A DNA stretch of 56,810 bases from a bacterium (GTDB lineage: Bacteria; Bacillota; Clostridia; Oscillospirales; Ruminococcaceae): positions 1-56,810 of the forward strand of contig SFVK01000013.1 of assembly GCA_004561545.1 (NCBI GenBank), written 5' to 3'. Below are positions 33,781-41,035 of the stretch, piece by piece; the stretch's first letter is position 1, and each line of letters opens with the position of its first letter. The notes under the pieces were generated by a model. That model saw nothing but the letters and a program-made list of their open reading frames with translations, searched no databases and had not been told where the DNA came from. Made by a program: the position numbers and the translations under genes.

Positions 33781-34173
33781 ATGAAGTCATTATCCAACAG
33801 TGAGGAGCAGGTCATGGCGGCGCTCTGGGCGTGCGGAAAGCCCGCCACCCGCCGCGAGATTGCCCTCCACCTGCCCCGGGACTGCACCTGGGCGGATTCC
33901 ACCCTGCTGAACTTTCTGCTGCGGCTGGAAGCCAAGGGGTATGTCCGGCCCGACAAGCAGAGCAACAAAAATATTTACACCCCGCTGGTGCGCCAGGTGA
34001 CCTACTGCGGCGCGGTGAGTGCCGCCCATCTCAGGACCCTGTATGGCGGGGACCCCCGACGGATGATGGAGGCGCTGGCCGACACCGGCCGCATCACCAA
34101 CGCCGAGATGGAGCGCCTGGCCCGCTGGTTGGACAACCGGGTGGCCGAAAGCCCGGAATATGATTATGATTGA
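33781..34173 (+). CDS. BlaI/MecI/CopY-family transcriptional repressor
   Basis: A 130-residue winged-helix repressor. The start MKSLSNSEEQVMAALWACGK is the family N-terminus, and the recognition part is ADSTLLNFLLRLEAKGYVRP near 38-57. The C-terminal dimer helices are present. Three ACAAATGT sites around its promoter argue for autoregulation. No BlaR1-type sensor protease lies in the window, so the signal is unknown; the HD hydrolase downstream is the nearest possible target. GGGAGG ribosome binding site. Confidence 0.88.
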   Translation: MKSLSNSEEQVMAALWACGKPATRREIALHLPRDCTWADSTLLNFLLRLEAKGYVRPDKQSNKNIYTPLVRQVTYCGAVSAAHLRTLYGGDPRRMMEALADTGRITNAEMERLARWLDNRVAESPEYDYD

Positions 34174-34186
34174 GGAGGCAACACAA

Positions 34187-34678
34187 ATGACCTGTCTGGA
34201 TGAGCTTTACTTAAAAATGGTGGACTATTACGCGGATGACCCGGCCCGCATCCAGCATTTTGTCAAGGTCCACAGCTTTGCGGCGCTCATTGGCCGCCAG
34301 GAGGGGCTGGACCCGCAGACCCAGCAAACGCTGGAAGCCGCCGCGCTGGTCCATGATATCGGGATCAAGCCCGCCGAAGCGCAGTATCACAGCTCGGACG
34401 GGCGGTATCAGGAGCAGCTCGGCCCTACGCCGGCCCGGGAAATGGTGCTTTCCTGCGGCTTTGCGCCCGCAGTCGCCGACCGTGTGGCCTGGCTGGTGGG
34501 GCACCACCACACCTACACCGCCATCGACGGACCGGATTACCAGATCCTTGTGGAAGCGGATTTTCTGGTCAACCTCTATGAGGACGGTGTGCCCCGGTCT
34601 GCCGCCCGCCGCGCGCTGGAACACATTTTCCGCACCCCAACCGGCACCGCGCTGTGCAAAACCATGTTCGGCCTTTGA
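34187..34678 (+). CDS. HD-domain hydrolase
   Basis: A 163-residue protein with the HD metal-site pattern: HFVKVHSFAALIG (first His), ALVHDIG near residue 58 (the HD pair), GHHHTY near 107 and an aspartate in VEADFLVNL near 122. Such proteins act as phosphohydrolases; the substrate is not known. It follows the repressor by 13 nt with a GAGGAGG ribosome binding site and is probably under the same operators. Confidence 0.83.
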   Translation: MTCLDELYLKMVDYYADDPARIQHFVKVHSFAALIGRQEGLDPQTQQTLEAAALVHDIGIKPAEAQYHSSDGRYQEQLGPTPAREMVLSCGFAPAVADRVAWLVGHHHTYTAIDGPDYQILVEADFLVNLYEDGVPRSAARRALEHIFRTPTGTALCKTMFGL

Positions 34679-34706
34679 TGCCCCGAATGTCCCAAATGCA
34701 AACAAA

Positions 34707-34757
34707 CAGGCCCGGAACCATCCCCCGCTGCAGGGGCAGGTCCGGGCCTGATGTTTT
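34707..34757. terminator. Terminator between the HD gene and sdaAA
   Basis: CAGGCCCGGA (34707-34716) pairs with TCCGGGCCTG (34741-34750), with a further CCCC/GGGG hairpin inside, then ATGTTTTG. It lies 28 nt after the HD stop and just past the sdaAA stop on the other strand. Confidence 0.8.
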
Positions 34758-34779
34758 GTGCCTTGCTTTGCCGGGCGGA

Positions 34780-35658
34780 TCATTCCCCGCCCATGGTTAC
34801 GATTTCCCGGATGGCCTGTCCGGTGGGGGTGCCCGCCAGACCGCCGATGCCGGTTTCCCGCAGATCGTTGCTCATGGCGGCGCCAACTTCCGCCATCGCG
34901 TCGATCACCTCGTCGGCGGGAATATGCCCCACCACGCCGGCCAGCGCCATGTCGGCGCAGGAGACGGCGTTCATGGCGCCGATCACGTTGCGCTTGATGC
35001 AGGGGATCTCCACCAGCCCTGCCACCGGGTCGCATACCAGACCTTCCAGGTTGGTCAGCGCCATCGCCAGCGCCTCGGCGCACTGCTCGGCGGTGCCGCC
35101 CTGCAGATCCACCAGCGCGGCGGCGGCCATGCCGCTGGCGGCGCCCACCTCTGCCTGGCATCCGCCCTCGGCGCCCGCCAGGGTGGCACGGGCCGCGATG
35201 ATCTGGCCAAACCCGGCCGAGACATACAGCGCCCGGCAGACGGCATCCTCGCCGGCCCGCCGGGCCCGCCACAGCGGCAGCAGGACGGCGGGCAAAATGC
35301 CGCAGCTTCCCGCCGTGGGCGCGGCCACAATGCGCTTCATGCAGGCGTTGCATTCGGCGGTTTTCAGCGCCTCCGCCATGACCTGGGCCAGATATCCGTC
35401 AGTCAGCAGTCTGCCGCCGGCGGCTGCGGCCTCCACTTTGGCGGCATCGCCCCCGGCAAACCCACTGTTGGAACGGTCCGTCCCGCAGTAATTGTCGCTG
35501 GTCTGAACCATCACCTGCCACAGACGGCGCATTTCGGCCAGGGACTGGGTGCGGCTCAGTCCGCTTTCCAGCAGGTCACTCTGCAAAATGACCTCCCACA
35601 GCGGCTGATTGTTCTGCTTGCAGGCGTTCAGCATGGCACGAACTGAGGAATAGGACAT
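34780..35658 (-). CDS. sdaAA: L-serine dehydratase, alpha subunit
   Basis: The iron-sulfur alpha chain of the two-subunit serine dehydratase, which turns serine into pyruvate and ammonia. Cluster cysteines are in MVQTSDNYCGTD-like N-terminal and APTAGSCGILPA regions, with more in ECNACMKR and LVCDPVAGLVEIPC. 292 residues. The start follows the sdaAB stop by one base (TGAGATG), so the two are coupled; AAGGAGGGA ribosome binding site. Confidence 0.93.
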   Translation of the reverse strand: MSYSSVRAMLNACKQNNQPLWEVILQSDLLESGLSRTQSLAEMRRLWQVMVQTSDNYCGTDRSNSGFAGGDAAKVEAAAAGGRLLTDGYLAQVMAEALKTAECNACMKRIVAAPTAGSCGILPAVLLPLWRARRAGEDAVCRALYVSAGFGQIIAARATLAGAEGGCQAEVGAASGMAAAALVDLQGGTAEQCAEALAMALTNLEGLVCDPVAGLVEIPCIKRNVIGAMNAVSCADMALAGVVGHIPADEVIDAMAEVGAAMSNDLRETGIGGLAGTPTGQAIREIVTMGGE

Positions 35659-35659
35659 C

Positions 35660-36337
35660 TCAGATCCCTCCTTCCGGTGTTTCCAGGTTGAGTCCCGTCA
35701 CCTTAACGATGCCGGGCCTGCCACGCAGCGTTTCAATCAGTTCCTCCGGCAGCGGCTGGTCGCATTCCAGCACCATCACCGCGTAACCGCCCGCTGTGGA
35801 GCGGAAAAGCTGCATCGTGGCAATGTTAATGTTTCGCTCGCTCAACGCGGTGGTTACCTCCGCCACATGGCCGGGGGTGTCCTGATTATGGACGATCAGC
35901 GTGTTGTGGTCGCCGCCAAAATTGGTGGTGATGCCGTCAATCTGGCAGATATTGATCCGTCCGCCGCCGATGGAGGCCCCCATCACCTCCAGCCGCCGCC
36001 CGTCCGCGCCTTCCAGCCGCAGCACGGCGGTGTTGGGGTGGGCGCCCCGCAGCACAACGGTGCCGATGCGAAAGTCCATCCCGGCCTGCTTCGCCAGCGC
36101 AAAGCTGCCCGGAATCCGCTCGTCATCGGGCTGCATCCCCAAAAGCCCCGCCACCAGCGCCCGGTCGGTGCCGTGACCCCGGCCGGTGGCCGCAAAACTG
36201 CCGTGAAGCAGAATCTCCGCCTTTTTCGGCGTTTCACCCAGCAGCTTGCGCGCCGTCAGCCCGATGCGCACGGCGCCCGCCGTGTGGCTGCTGGACGGCC
36301 CGGTCATCACCGGACCCAGAACATCAAACAAACGCAT
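35660..36337 (-). CDS. sdaAB: L-serine dehydratase, beta subunit
   Basis: The beta chain of the same enzyme, 225 residues. The signature VLGPVMTGPSSSHTAGAVRIG is near the start and a GGDHNTLIVHNQDTPGHVAEV ACT domain forms the C-terminal 75 residues. The start MRLFDVLGPVMTG at 36337 is set by GGGAGGGC. First gene of the minus-strand pair; its promoter is 85-110 nt upstream. Confidence 0.94.
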   Translation of the reverse strand: MRLFDVLGPVMTGPSSSHTAGAVRIGLTARKLLGETPKKAEILLHGSFAATGRGHGTDRALVAGLLGMQPDDERIPGSFALAKQAGMDFRIGTVVLRGAHPNTAVLRLEGADGRRLEVMGASIGGGRINICQIDGITTNFGGDHNTLIVHNQDTPGHVAEVTTALSERNINIATMQLFRSTAGGYAVMVLECDQPLPEELIETLRGRPGIVKVTGLNLETPEGGI

Positions 36338-36371
36338 GGGAAGCCCTCCCTTGTCAACACGGTCATTCAAT

Positions 36372-36402
36372 GAAAAATGGCGCGGCCCCTGCCGGTCGCG
36401 CC
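36372..36402 (-). terminator. Terminator-like hairpin in the sdaAB leader
   Basis: On the minus strand GGCGCG pairs with CGCGCC around a 12-nt loop, followed by ATTTTTC. It begins only about a dozen nucleotides after the expected transcript start and 35 nt before the sdaAB start codon. It could be an attenuator or a 5' stability hairpin. Confidence 0.55.
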
Positions 36403-36421
36403 CCATTGCTCTGTTGTTCTT

Positions 36422-36450
36422 ATTATAACCGTTCGCCGGTCACTTTGCAA
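36422..36450 (-). promoter_or_regulatory. sdaAB-sdaAA promoter
   Basis: On the minus strand, TTGCAA (36450-36445), a 17-nt spacer and TATAAT (36427-36422). Confidence 0.8.
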
Positions 36451-36624
36451 GTAAAACAAAAGGGAGAGGACAGAAAATTCGGCCTTGACGCAGCGTCGGC
36501 GTTCCGATGGGCCGGGACCCCACAACACGGCAGAGAACCCTCCGGGCAGGGGGTGCATGAAAGAAAAAGTAGAATTTTCTTCAAAAATCGTCTACAAATC
36601 CGCAAAGACTATGGTGCAATAAGA

Positions 36625-36633
36625 TGTTATAAT
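36625..36633 (+). promoter_or_regulatory. Extended -10 promoter of the alcohol dehydrogenase gene
   Basis: TGTTATAAT at 36625-36633 is an extended -10 with no clear -35, 54 nt before the start codon. The 36451-36620 stretch has no recognisable gene. Confidence 0.6.
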
Positions 36634-36686
36634 TATAACAAATGGCGGCACCGCGCCGCCTCAGATAAAACTGGGAGGTACCATTT

Positions 36687-37835
36687 ATGGCTGATCGCAT
36701 TGTTTTGAACACCATCTCTTACCATGGTCACGGCGCCATCGAGAACATCGTTCCCGAGCTCACGGCCCGCGGCTACAAGAAGGCTTTTGTCTGCTCTGAC
36801 CCCGACCTGATCAAGTTTGGCGTCACTTCCAAGATCACCGACCTGATGGACAAGGCCGGCTTTGCCTATTCGATCTACTCCGAAATCAAGCCCAACCCCA
36901 CCATCAAGAACGTTCAGGATGGCGTGGAAGCCTTCAAGGCCTCCGGCGCCGACAGCATCGTGACCATCGGCGGCGGCTCCTCCATGGATACCGCCAAAGC
37001 CATCGGCATCATCATCAACAATCCTGAATTTGCCGATGTCCGCAGCCTGGAAGGCGTCGCGCCCACCAAAAAGCACGCTGTCTTTACCATTGCCGTGCCC
37101 ACCACCGCCGGCACCGCCGCAGAGGTCACCATCAATTACGTCATCACCGATGTGGAGAAGAAGCGCAAGTTCGTCTGCGTGGACACCAACGATATCCCCG
37201 AGATCGCCGTGGTGGACCCCGATATGATGTCCTCCATGCCCAAGGGCCTGACCGCCGCCACCGGTATGGATGCTCTGACCCATGCCATTGAGGGCTACAT
37301 CACCAAGGGCCATTGCACCATCAGCGATATGTTCCATCTGGAAGCCATCCGCCTCATCTCGGAAAATCTGCGCGGTGCGGTGCAGAACACCCCCGAGGGC
37401 CGCGAGGGCATGGCTCTGGGCCAGTACATTGCCGGCATGGGCTTCTCCAACGTGGGTCTGGGCGTCGTTCACAGCATGGCCCACGGCCTGAGCGCCCTGT
37501 ATGACACCCCCCACGGCGTTGCCTGCGCCATCATCCTGCCCACCGGCCTGGAGTACAACAAGAGCGTTGCCGGCGCGCGCTACCGCGCCATCGGCAAGGC
37601 CATGGGCGTTGAGGGGATCGATGCCATGAGCGAAGCGGACGCCGCCGATGCCACCATCGCCGCCGTCAAGAAGCTGTCCGCCGATGTGGGCATTCCCGCA
37701 AACCTGAACGGTATCCTCAAGGAGGAGGATATTGACTTCCTCTCTGAGAGCGCCTTCGCCGACGCCTGCCGTCCCGGCAATCCCCGCGATACCAGCGTGG
37801 AAGAGATCAAGGCGATGTACCGCAGCCTGCTGTAA
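36687..37835 (+). CDS. Iron-containing alcohol dehydrogenase, FucO-like
   Basis: A group III alcohol dehydrogenase that reduces aldehydes such as lactaldehyde with NAD(P)H. The nucleotide site is TIGGGSSMDTAKAIGI near residues 93-108. The metal site is formed by the aspartate and histidine in MDALTHAIEGY near 195-206 and the histidines in VVHSMAHGLSALYDTPHGV near 254-273. 382 residues. The family has many substrates; lactaldehyde/propanediol is a guess from overall similarity. GGGAGGTACC ribosome binding site; monocistronic. Confidence 0.9.
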   Translation: MADRIVLNTISYHGHGAIENIVPELTARGYKKAFVCSDPDLIKFGVTSKITDLMDKAGFAYSIYSEIKPNPTIKNVQDGVEAFKASGADSIVTIGGGSSMDTAKAIGIIINNPEFADVRSLEGVAPTKKHAVFTIAVPTTAGTAAEVTINYVITDVEKKRKFVCVDTNDIPEIAVVDPDMMSSMPKGLTAATGMDALTHAIEGYITKGHCTISDMFHLEAIRLISENLRGAVQNTPEGREGMALGQYIAGMGFSNVGLGVVHSMAHGLSALYDTPHGVACAIILPTGLEYNKSVAGARYRAIGKAMGVEGIDAMSEADAADATIAAVKKLSADVGIPANLNGILKEEDIDFLSESAFADACRPGNPRDTSVEEIKAMYRSLL

Positions 37836-37854
37836 GCTTCAATCCGGTTTGTCA

Positions 37855-37885
37855 GGCTCCCGCTTATTTTGGGCGGGGGCCTTTT
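37855..37885 (+). terminator. Terminator of the alcohol dehydrogenase gene
   Basis: GGCTCCCGC (37855-37863) pairs with GCGGGGGCC (37873-37881; one G-U), followed by TTTT. Confidence 0.85.
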
Positions 37886-37891
37886 GCTGGT

Positions 37892-38052
37892 GCGAGGGGG
37901 ACCCGCACGGTCCGCAGCCGGGGCTGGCCGGCGCCGGCAGGTGGTTGAAACGGGCCGGGCTTGCAGGGCTGCACCGGGATCTGGCCGATGGAATCGCTGC
38001 GGAGCACAATGACGCTCTGCGGCGTGACAGTGCTCTGACTCGCTTATTTTTT
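37892..38052 (+). ncRNA. Possible structured non-coding RNA upstream of the ZIP gene
   Basis: A non-coding GC-rich stretch framed by GCGAG (37892) and CTCGC (38039-38043), the latter followed by TTATTTTTT. Inside are GGACC/GGTCC, a GC-rich middle, and a 10-bp stem GCTGCGGAGC with GCTCTGCGGC (two G-U pairs) that competes with an alternative GAGCAC/GTGCTC pairing. No promoter is obvious and I do not recognise a known RNA class. Confidence 0.35.
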
Positions 38053-38282
38053 CCTGTGCGAACCGATGCAGACAGGGCAGGTGCCGGCCAGCGGTGACGC
38101 TGCCCCGCCTATGGTTTTTTGCGGCGTTTTGGCAGAACGGTTCGGCATGACGGCGATAACTCTGGCGGGGGGCTCCTGACGCCCATCCCGTCCGGGATTT
38201 TTTGCCGCAACGTTCGTAAAATGCATTTTTGGAGGAGACGAAGAAAACTGTCTGACAATTCAGAAACAAATAGGAGGTTAGG
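38053..38282 (+). promoter_or_regulatory. Leader region of the ZIP transporter gene
   Basis: A non-coding stretch with CGAACCG near 38059 facing CGGTTCG near 38140, a CAGCG-GTGA-CGCTG hairpin near 38094-38107, a T-run (TTTTTT, 38112-38118 area), and ATCCC/GGGAT followed by TTTTTT at 38185-38203, a terminator-like element. AGGAGG lies just before the ZIP start. Several T-runs after stems suggest attenuation. Confidence 0.4.
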
Positions 38283-39062
38283 ATGAATATCGCTGTGATT
38301 TACGGTCTACTGATTCCCTTTGCAGGGACGGTTCTGGGGTCCGCCTGCGTGTTTTTTATGCGCGGTTCCATGAACGAAGCGCTGCGCAAGGCACTCACAG
38401 GGTTTGCGGCGGGGGTTATGGTGGCGGCCTCTGTGTGGAGCCTGCTGATTCCGGCGCTGGAACAGTCGGAGGGGCTGGGGAGCTGGTCCTTCCTTCCCGC
38501 TGCCGCGGGATTCTGGCTGGGCATTCTGTTCCTTTTGCTGCTGGACCATTTGGTACCCCATCTCCACATGGACAATACCACAGAAGGCCCGCAAAGCTCC
38601 CTCAAGCGGACGACGATGCTGGTGCTGGCTGTTACGCTCCACAATATTCCCGAGGGAATGGCGGTCGGCGTGGTCTTTGCCGGATGGGTGACCGGGAGCA
38701 GCGGAATCACTGCCACGGCGGCGTTGGCTCTTGCGCTGGGAATCGCCATTCAAAATTTCCCCGAGGGCGCCATTATCTCGATGCCGCTGCGTTCGGAAGG
38801 GGAATCCCGCATCAAAGCCTTCCTGCATGGGGCGGCCTCCGGTGTTGTGGAGCCCCTGGCGGGAGCGCTTACCGTTCTTGCCGCAGAGCTGGTGGTACCG
38901 GTTTTGCCCTGTCTGCTCAGCTTTGCTGCCGGCGCCATGATGTATGTGGTTGTGGAAGAACTGATCCCGGAAATGTCCGAGGGTAACCACTCCAACATGG
39001 CAACGCTGTTGTTTGCGGCAGGGTTCACTCTCATGATGGCCCTTGATGTGGCGCTGGGATAA
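38283..39062 (+). CDS. ZIP-family metal transporter
   Basis: A 259-residue protein with eight predicted membrane segments, importing zinc or other divalent metals. The metal-site motifs HNIPEGMAVG (near residue 120) and QNFPEGAIIS (near 159) are both present, and EELIPE lies in a later helix. A short His/Asp loop (HLVPHLHMDN near 88-97) may bind metal. Monocistronic, with a long structured leader and a very strong terminator. Confidence 0.92.
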   Translation: MNIAVIYGLLIPFAGTVLGSACVFFMRGSMNEALRKALTGFAAGVMVAASVWSLLIPALEQSEGLGSWSFLPAAAGFWLGILFLLLLDHLVPHLHMDNTTEGPQSSLKRTTMLVLAVTLHNIPEGMAVGVVFAGWVTGSSGITATAALALALGIAIQNFPEGAIISMPLRSEGESRIKAFLHGAASGVVEPLAGALTVLAAELVVPVLPCLLSFAAGAMMYVVVEELIPEMSEGNHSNMATLLFAAGFTLMMALDVALG

Positions 39063-39111
39063 ACCAATCGGAGCAATGACTGCGCTGAAAAAGCAGCCTG
39101 TGTCAAAGGAG

Positions 39112-39162
39112 AAAATCCGGCCATCGTTTTCGTAGGAACATGAAAACGATGGCCGGATTTTT
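39112..39162 (+). terminator. Terminator of the ZIP gene
   Basis: A perfect 20-bp stem (39112-39131 with 39142-39161) around a 10-nt loop, ending in a T-run. The stem starts with A-runs, so it may also stop minus-strand transcripts. The 39163-39263 stretch that follows holds nothing I can identify. Confidence 0.95.
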
Positions 39163-39263
39163 GCTTTGGCAAGGACTTGAAAAGCACGCTTTGGAAGGGG
39201 ATGGAGTAAAAATTATGGTCACAACCCGGAAGCGTAAGTGGGACGAGGAGAAAAAGATTTGGC

Positions 39264-39316
39264 AAAAAATAAAAAATCGCCAAAGCCCAACAATGCAACG
39301 TGGGCTTTGGCGATTT
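39264..39316 (-). terminator. Terminator of the tRNA-Ser transcript
   Basis: On the minus strand AAATCGCCAAAGCCC (39316-39302) pairs with GGGCTTTGGCGATTT (39288-39274), a perfect 15-bp stem, then TTTATTTTTTG. It starts immediately after the CCA of tRNA-Ser(GCT). Confidence 0.93.
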
Positions 39317-39407
39317 TGGCGGAGTAAGAGAGATTTGAACTCTCGCGGCCCTTTCGGACCCTACGCCCTTAGCAGGGGCGCCTCTTCGACCTCTTGAGTA
39401 TTACTCC
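39317..39407 (-). tRNA. tRNA-Ser, anticodon GCT, CCA encoded
   Basis: A 91-nt minus-strand tRNA with a long variable arm, as expected for serine. Acceptor GGAGTAA pairs with TTACTCC; anticodon stem CGCCC/GGGCG frames the loop CTGCTAA (anticodon GCT, reading AGC/AGU codons); the T stem is GAGAG/CTCTC. The gene ends in GCCA. Its 5' end lies directly against the truncated tRNA below. Confidence 0.95.
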
Positions 39408-39490
39408 ACAAGGGGATTCGAACCCATGGTCCGCTCACGCGAATCGCTGGTTTTCAAGACCAGTTCCATAAACCACTCGGACACCTCTCC
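39408..39490 (-). pseudogene. tRNA-Ser, anticodon TGA, lacking its 3' acceptor strand
   Basis: The 5' acceptor GGAGAGG (39490-39484), D arm, anticodon arm CTGGT/ACCAG with loop CTTGAAA (anticodon TGA) and long variable arm are intact. The T arm reads GGGTTCGAATCCC, but the expected rest of the T stem, the CCTCTCC acceptor strand and CCA are missing: after CCC the sequence goes on as CTTGTGG directly into tRNA-Ser(GCT). It looks like a deletion of the 3' end and the spacer. As written it cannot form a tRNA. Confidence 0.8.
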
Positions 39491-39518
39491 ACAGTGGTCA
39501 CCACCAAGTGCGAGATTT

Positions 39519-39547
39519 ATGTTACCATAAGAAAAACATCTTGTCAA
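39519..39547 (-). promoter_or_regulatory. Promoter of the tRNA-Ser pair
   Basis: On the minus strand, TTGACA (39547-39542), a 17-nt spacer and TAACAT (39524-39519), about 28 nt before the first tRNA. Confidence 0.8.
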
Positions 39548-39583
39548 GTGTCGGGACGAAAAAAGTATAAATTTTTGGCAGGA

Positions 39584-40342
39584 TCAGGTTGCGTAACCGT
39601 CCAGAGCCGTCCGTGCGGCGCGCACGGCAGAACAATCCGTCTGTTGAATATGCCATTCATCCAGTCCGGGCAGGCCCATGGGAACCCCTTCCCGGCGGAA
39701 CTTCATGCCGCTTTCCCGCTCGATTTTTCCGCTCATGTGGAACGCCCGCGCGCCCGGCAACGTCTGGGTCAGCGTGCGGATCACGTCGGCGTTTACCCCG
39801 GCGCCGATGAGAATCTCCGGCCCCTCGGTTCGGTCCCGCTCCACAAGAAGCCGGCCCAGAACCGTCTGCCCCTCCATACAGCTTGCAGCGGCACCGCTGG
39901 TGAGGATGGTGTCTATCCCCAGCGCGGCCGCATCCCGGTATGTTTGCAGCGGGTCACGGGCAACGTCAATGGCGCGGTGCAGCGTCAGGCCGCAGTCACC
40001 GCAGGCGTTCACCAGCTGTTGCATGGCGCAACGATCCAGATCCCCCTCCGCCGTCAGGCAGCCAATCACAAAGCCGTCCGCCCCGGCCTGGCGCAGGGAA
40101 TTGATCTGAGCACATAACAGATCAATCTCGTCCTGACTGTACAGAAAATCCCCCGCCCGGGGACGCATCAGGCAGCGCACGGGAATGGAACTTTCCCGGC
40201 GGATCTGCCGCAGCAGCTCGGGGGAAGGGGTTAATCCTCCGGCCAGAAGTGCGCTGCAAAGCTCAAGCCGGTCCGCTCCGCCCGCAATGGCAGCCCGTGC
40301 CGATGCAAGACTGTCCACACATACTTCAAGCAGTTTTTTCAT
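39584..40342 (-). CDS. cutC: CutC family copper-homeostasis protein
   Basis: A 252-residue TIM-barrel protein of the CutC family, linked to copper homeostasis though its exact activity is unsettled. Conserved parts are LEVCVDSLASARAAIAGGAD at the start, RCLMRPRAGDFLYSQDE near 57-73, and the ILTSGAAAS and GAGVNADVIR strand-loop units. The start at 40342 (MKKLLEVCVDS) fits the family; upstream codons do not. Confidence 0.9.
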   Translation of the reverse strand: MKKLLEVCVDSLASARAAIAGGADRLELCSALLAGGLTPSPELLRQIRRESSIPVRCLMRPRAGDFLYSQDEIDLLCAQINSLRQAGADGFVIGCLTAEGDLDRCAMQQLVNACGDCGLTLHRAIDVARDPLQTYRDAAALGIDTILTSGAAASCMEGQTVLGRLLVERDRTEGPEILIGAGVNADVIRTLTQTLPGARAFHMSGKIERESGMKFRREGVPMGLPGLDEWHIQQTDCSAVRAARTALDGYAT

Positions 40343-40393
40343 CCTGCAGCCCCCTGACCGGACTCGCTGTCCGCCGTCCTTTATACTGATCCC

Positions 40394-40422
40394 AGTATAG
40401 CACAATTCGCCGTGAAGCACAA
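40394..40422 (-). promoter_or_regulatory. cutC promoter, overlapping a hairpin arm
   Basis: On the minus strand, TTGTGC (40422-40417), a 17-nt spacer and TATACT (40399-40394) with TGC before it. The -35 forms part of the downstream arm of the hairpin described next. Confidence 0.65.
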
Positions 40423-40465
40423 CATCCCCACAGTGCGGCTTGCGGGAACAACGGGGATGCTGTGC
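40417..40465 (-). terminator. Hairpin after the small membrane protein gene
   Basis: GCACAACATCCCC (40417-40429, plus strand) pairs with GGGGATGCTGTGC (40453-40465) with one mismatch and a 23-nt loop. No T-run follows on the minus strand, so it is a weak or factor-assisted terminator at best. Confidence 0.5.
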
Positions 40466-40517
40466 AGTGATACGCGCTCCCCATCATGCCATGCATGACA
40501 GGGAAGGGGGCAAATGA

Positions 40518-40787
40518 TTACGCTGCTTTTCCACCACGTACCACCCGCAGGTTCAGTGCGGGTGGTGCTTTTACAGCGGGGACCGAATGGGTGGTTTCCT
40601 GCGGTTCCCTGGAACGGATCACACCCAGCAGCGCGTTGATTCCCATGAGAATCAGGACTTCGCCTGCCAGGGCCAGAACGGGCAGAACCGTTCCCTCCGC
40701 TGCCCCGCACAGCAGCATCAGCCCGGCCGTGGCCAGAACCATCAGAAGACCCTTGCAGAATATTTCTTTTACTGTGTTGTTATTCAT
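40518..40787 (-). CDS. Small two-span membrane protein, unknown function
   Basis: An 89-residue protein starting MNNNTVKEIFCKGLLMVLAT at 40787, set by AGGAGGG. Two hydrophobic segments (about 12-30 and 34-56) are followed by a basic tail. I do not recognise a family. It is divergently transcribed from the LexA-like repressor across the GTTGT/ACAAC array and is therefore probably under its control. Confidence 0.65.
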   Translation of the reverse strand: MNNNTVKEIFCKGLLMVLATAGLMLLCGAAEGTVLPVLALAGEVLILMGINALLGVIRSREPQETTHSVPAVKAPPALNLRVVRGGKAA

Positions 40788-40836
40788 AACAAAACCCTCC
40801 TGCAATACCATGCCTGCCGGCGCCAAATGATTTGCC

Positions 40837-40974
40837 ACAACCAAAACGCAACAACGAAAAGTTGTTTCACAACTCCACTATAATACAACCAAACGCTGTT
40901 GTCAAGACCAAAAAAACAACCTGAATCAAAAATTTTTTTGAAAAATCCTCTTTACAGAAACTACCTTTGGTTGT
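40837..40974. promoter_or_regulatory. Array of eight GTTGT/ACAAC half-sites between divergent promoters
   Basis: ACAAC occurs at 40837, 40851, 40869, 40885 and 40916 and GTTGT at 40861, 40898 and 40970. They form dyads with different gaps: GTTGT-3-ACAAC (40861-40873), ACAAC-5-GTTGT (40851-40865) and ACAAC-8-GTTGT (40885-40902). Sites cover the -10/-35 regions of both promoters here, so they are good candidates for binding by the adjacent repressor. Confidence 0.65.
40877..40905 (-). promoter_or_regulatory. Promoter of the small membrane protein gene
   Basis: On the minus strand, TTGACA (40905-40900), a 17-nt spacer and TATAGT (40882-40877). The spacer holds an ACAAC/GTTGT dyad. Confidence 0.82.
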
Positions 40975-40979
40975 ATAAT
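40951..40979 (+). promoter_or_regulatory. Promoter of the LexA-like repressor gene
   Basis: TTTACA (40951-40956), a 17-nt spacer and TATAAT (40974-40979). A GTTGT half-site abuts the -10. Confidence 0.82.
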
Positions 40980-41035
40980 GAAAAAAACAAAATCCGGTGT
41001 GATACCAAAGCCGGAGAGAAAGCAGGTAAAACGCG

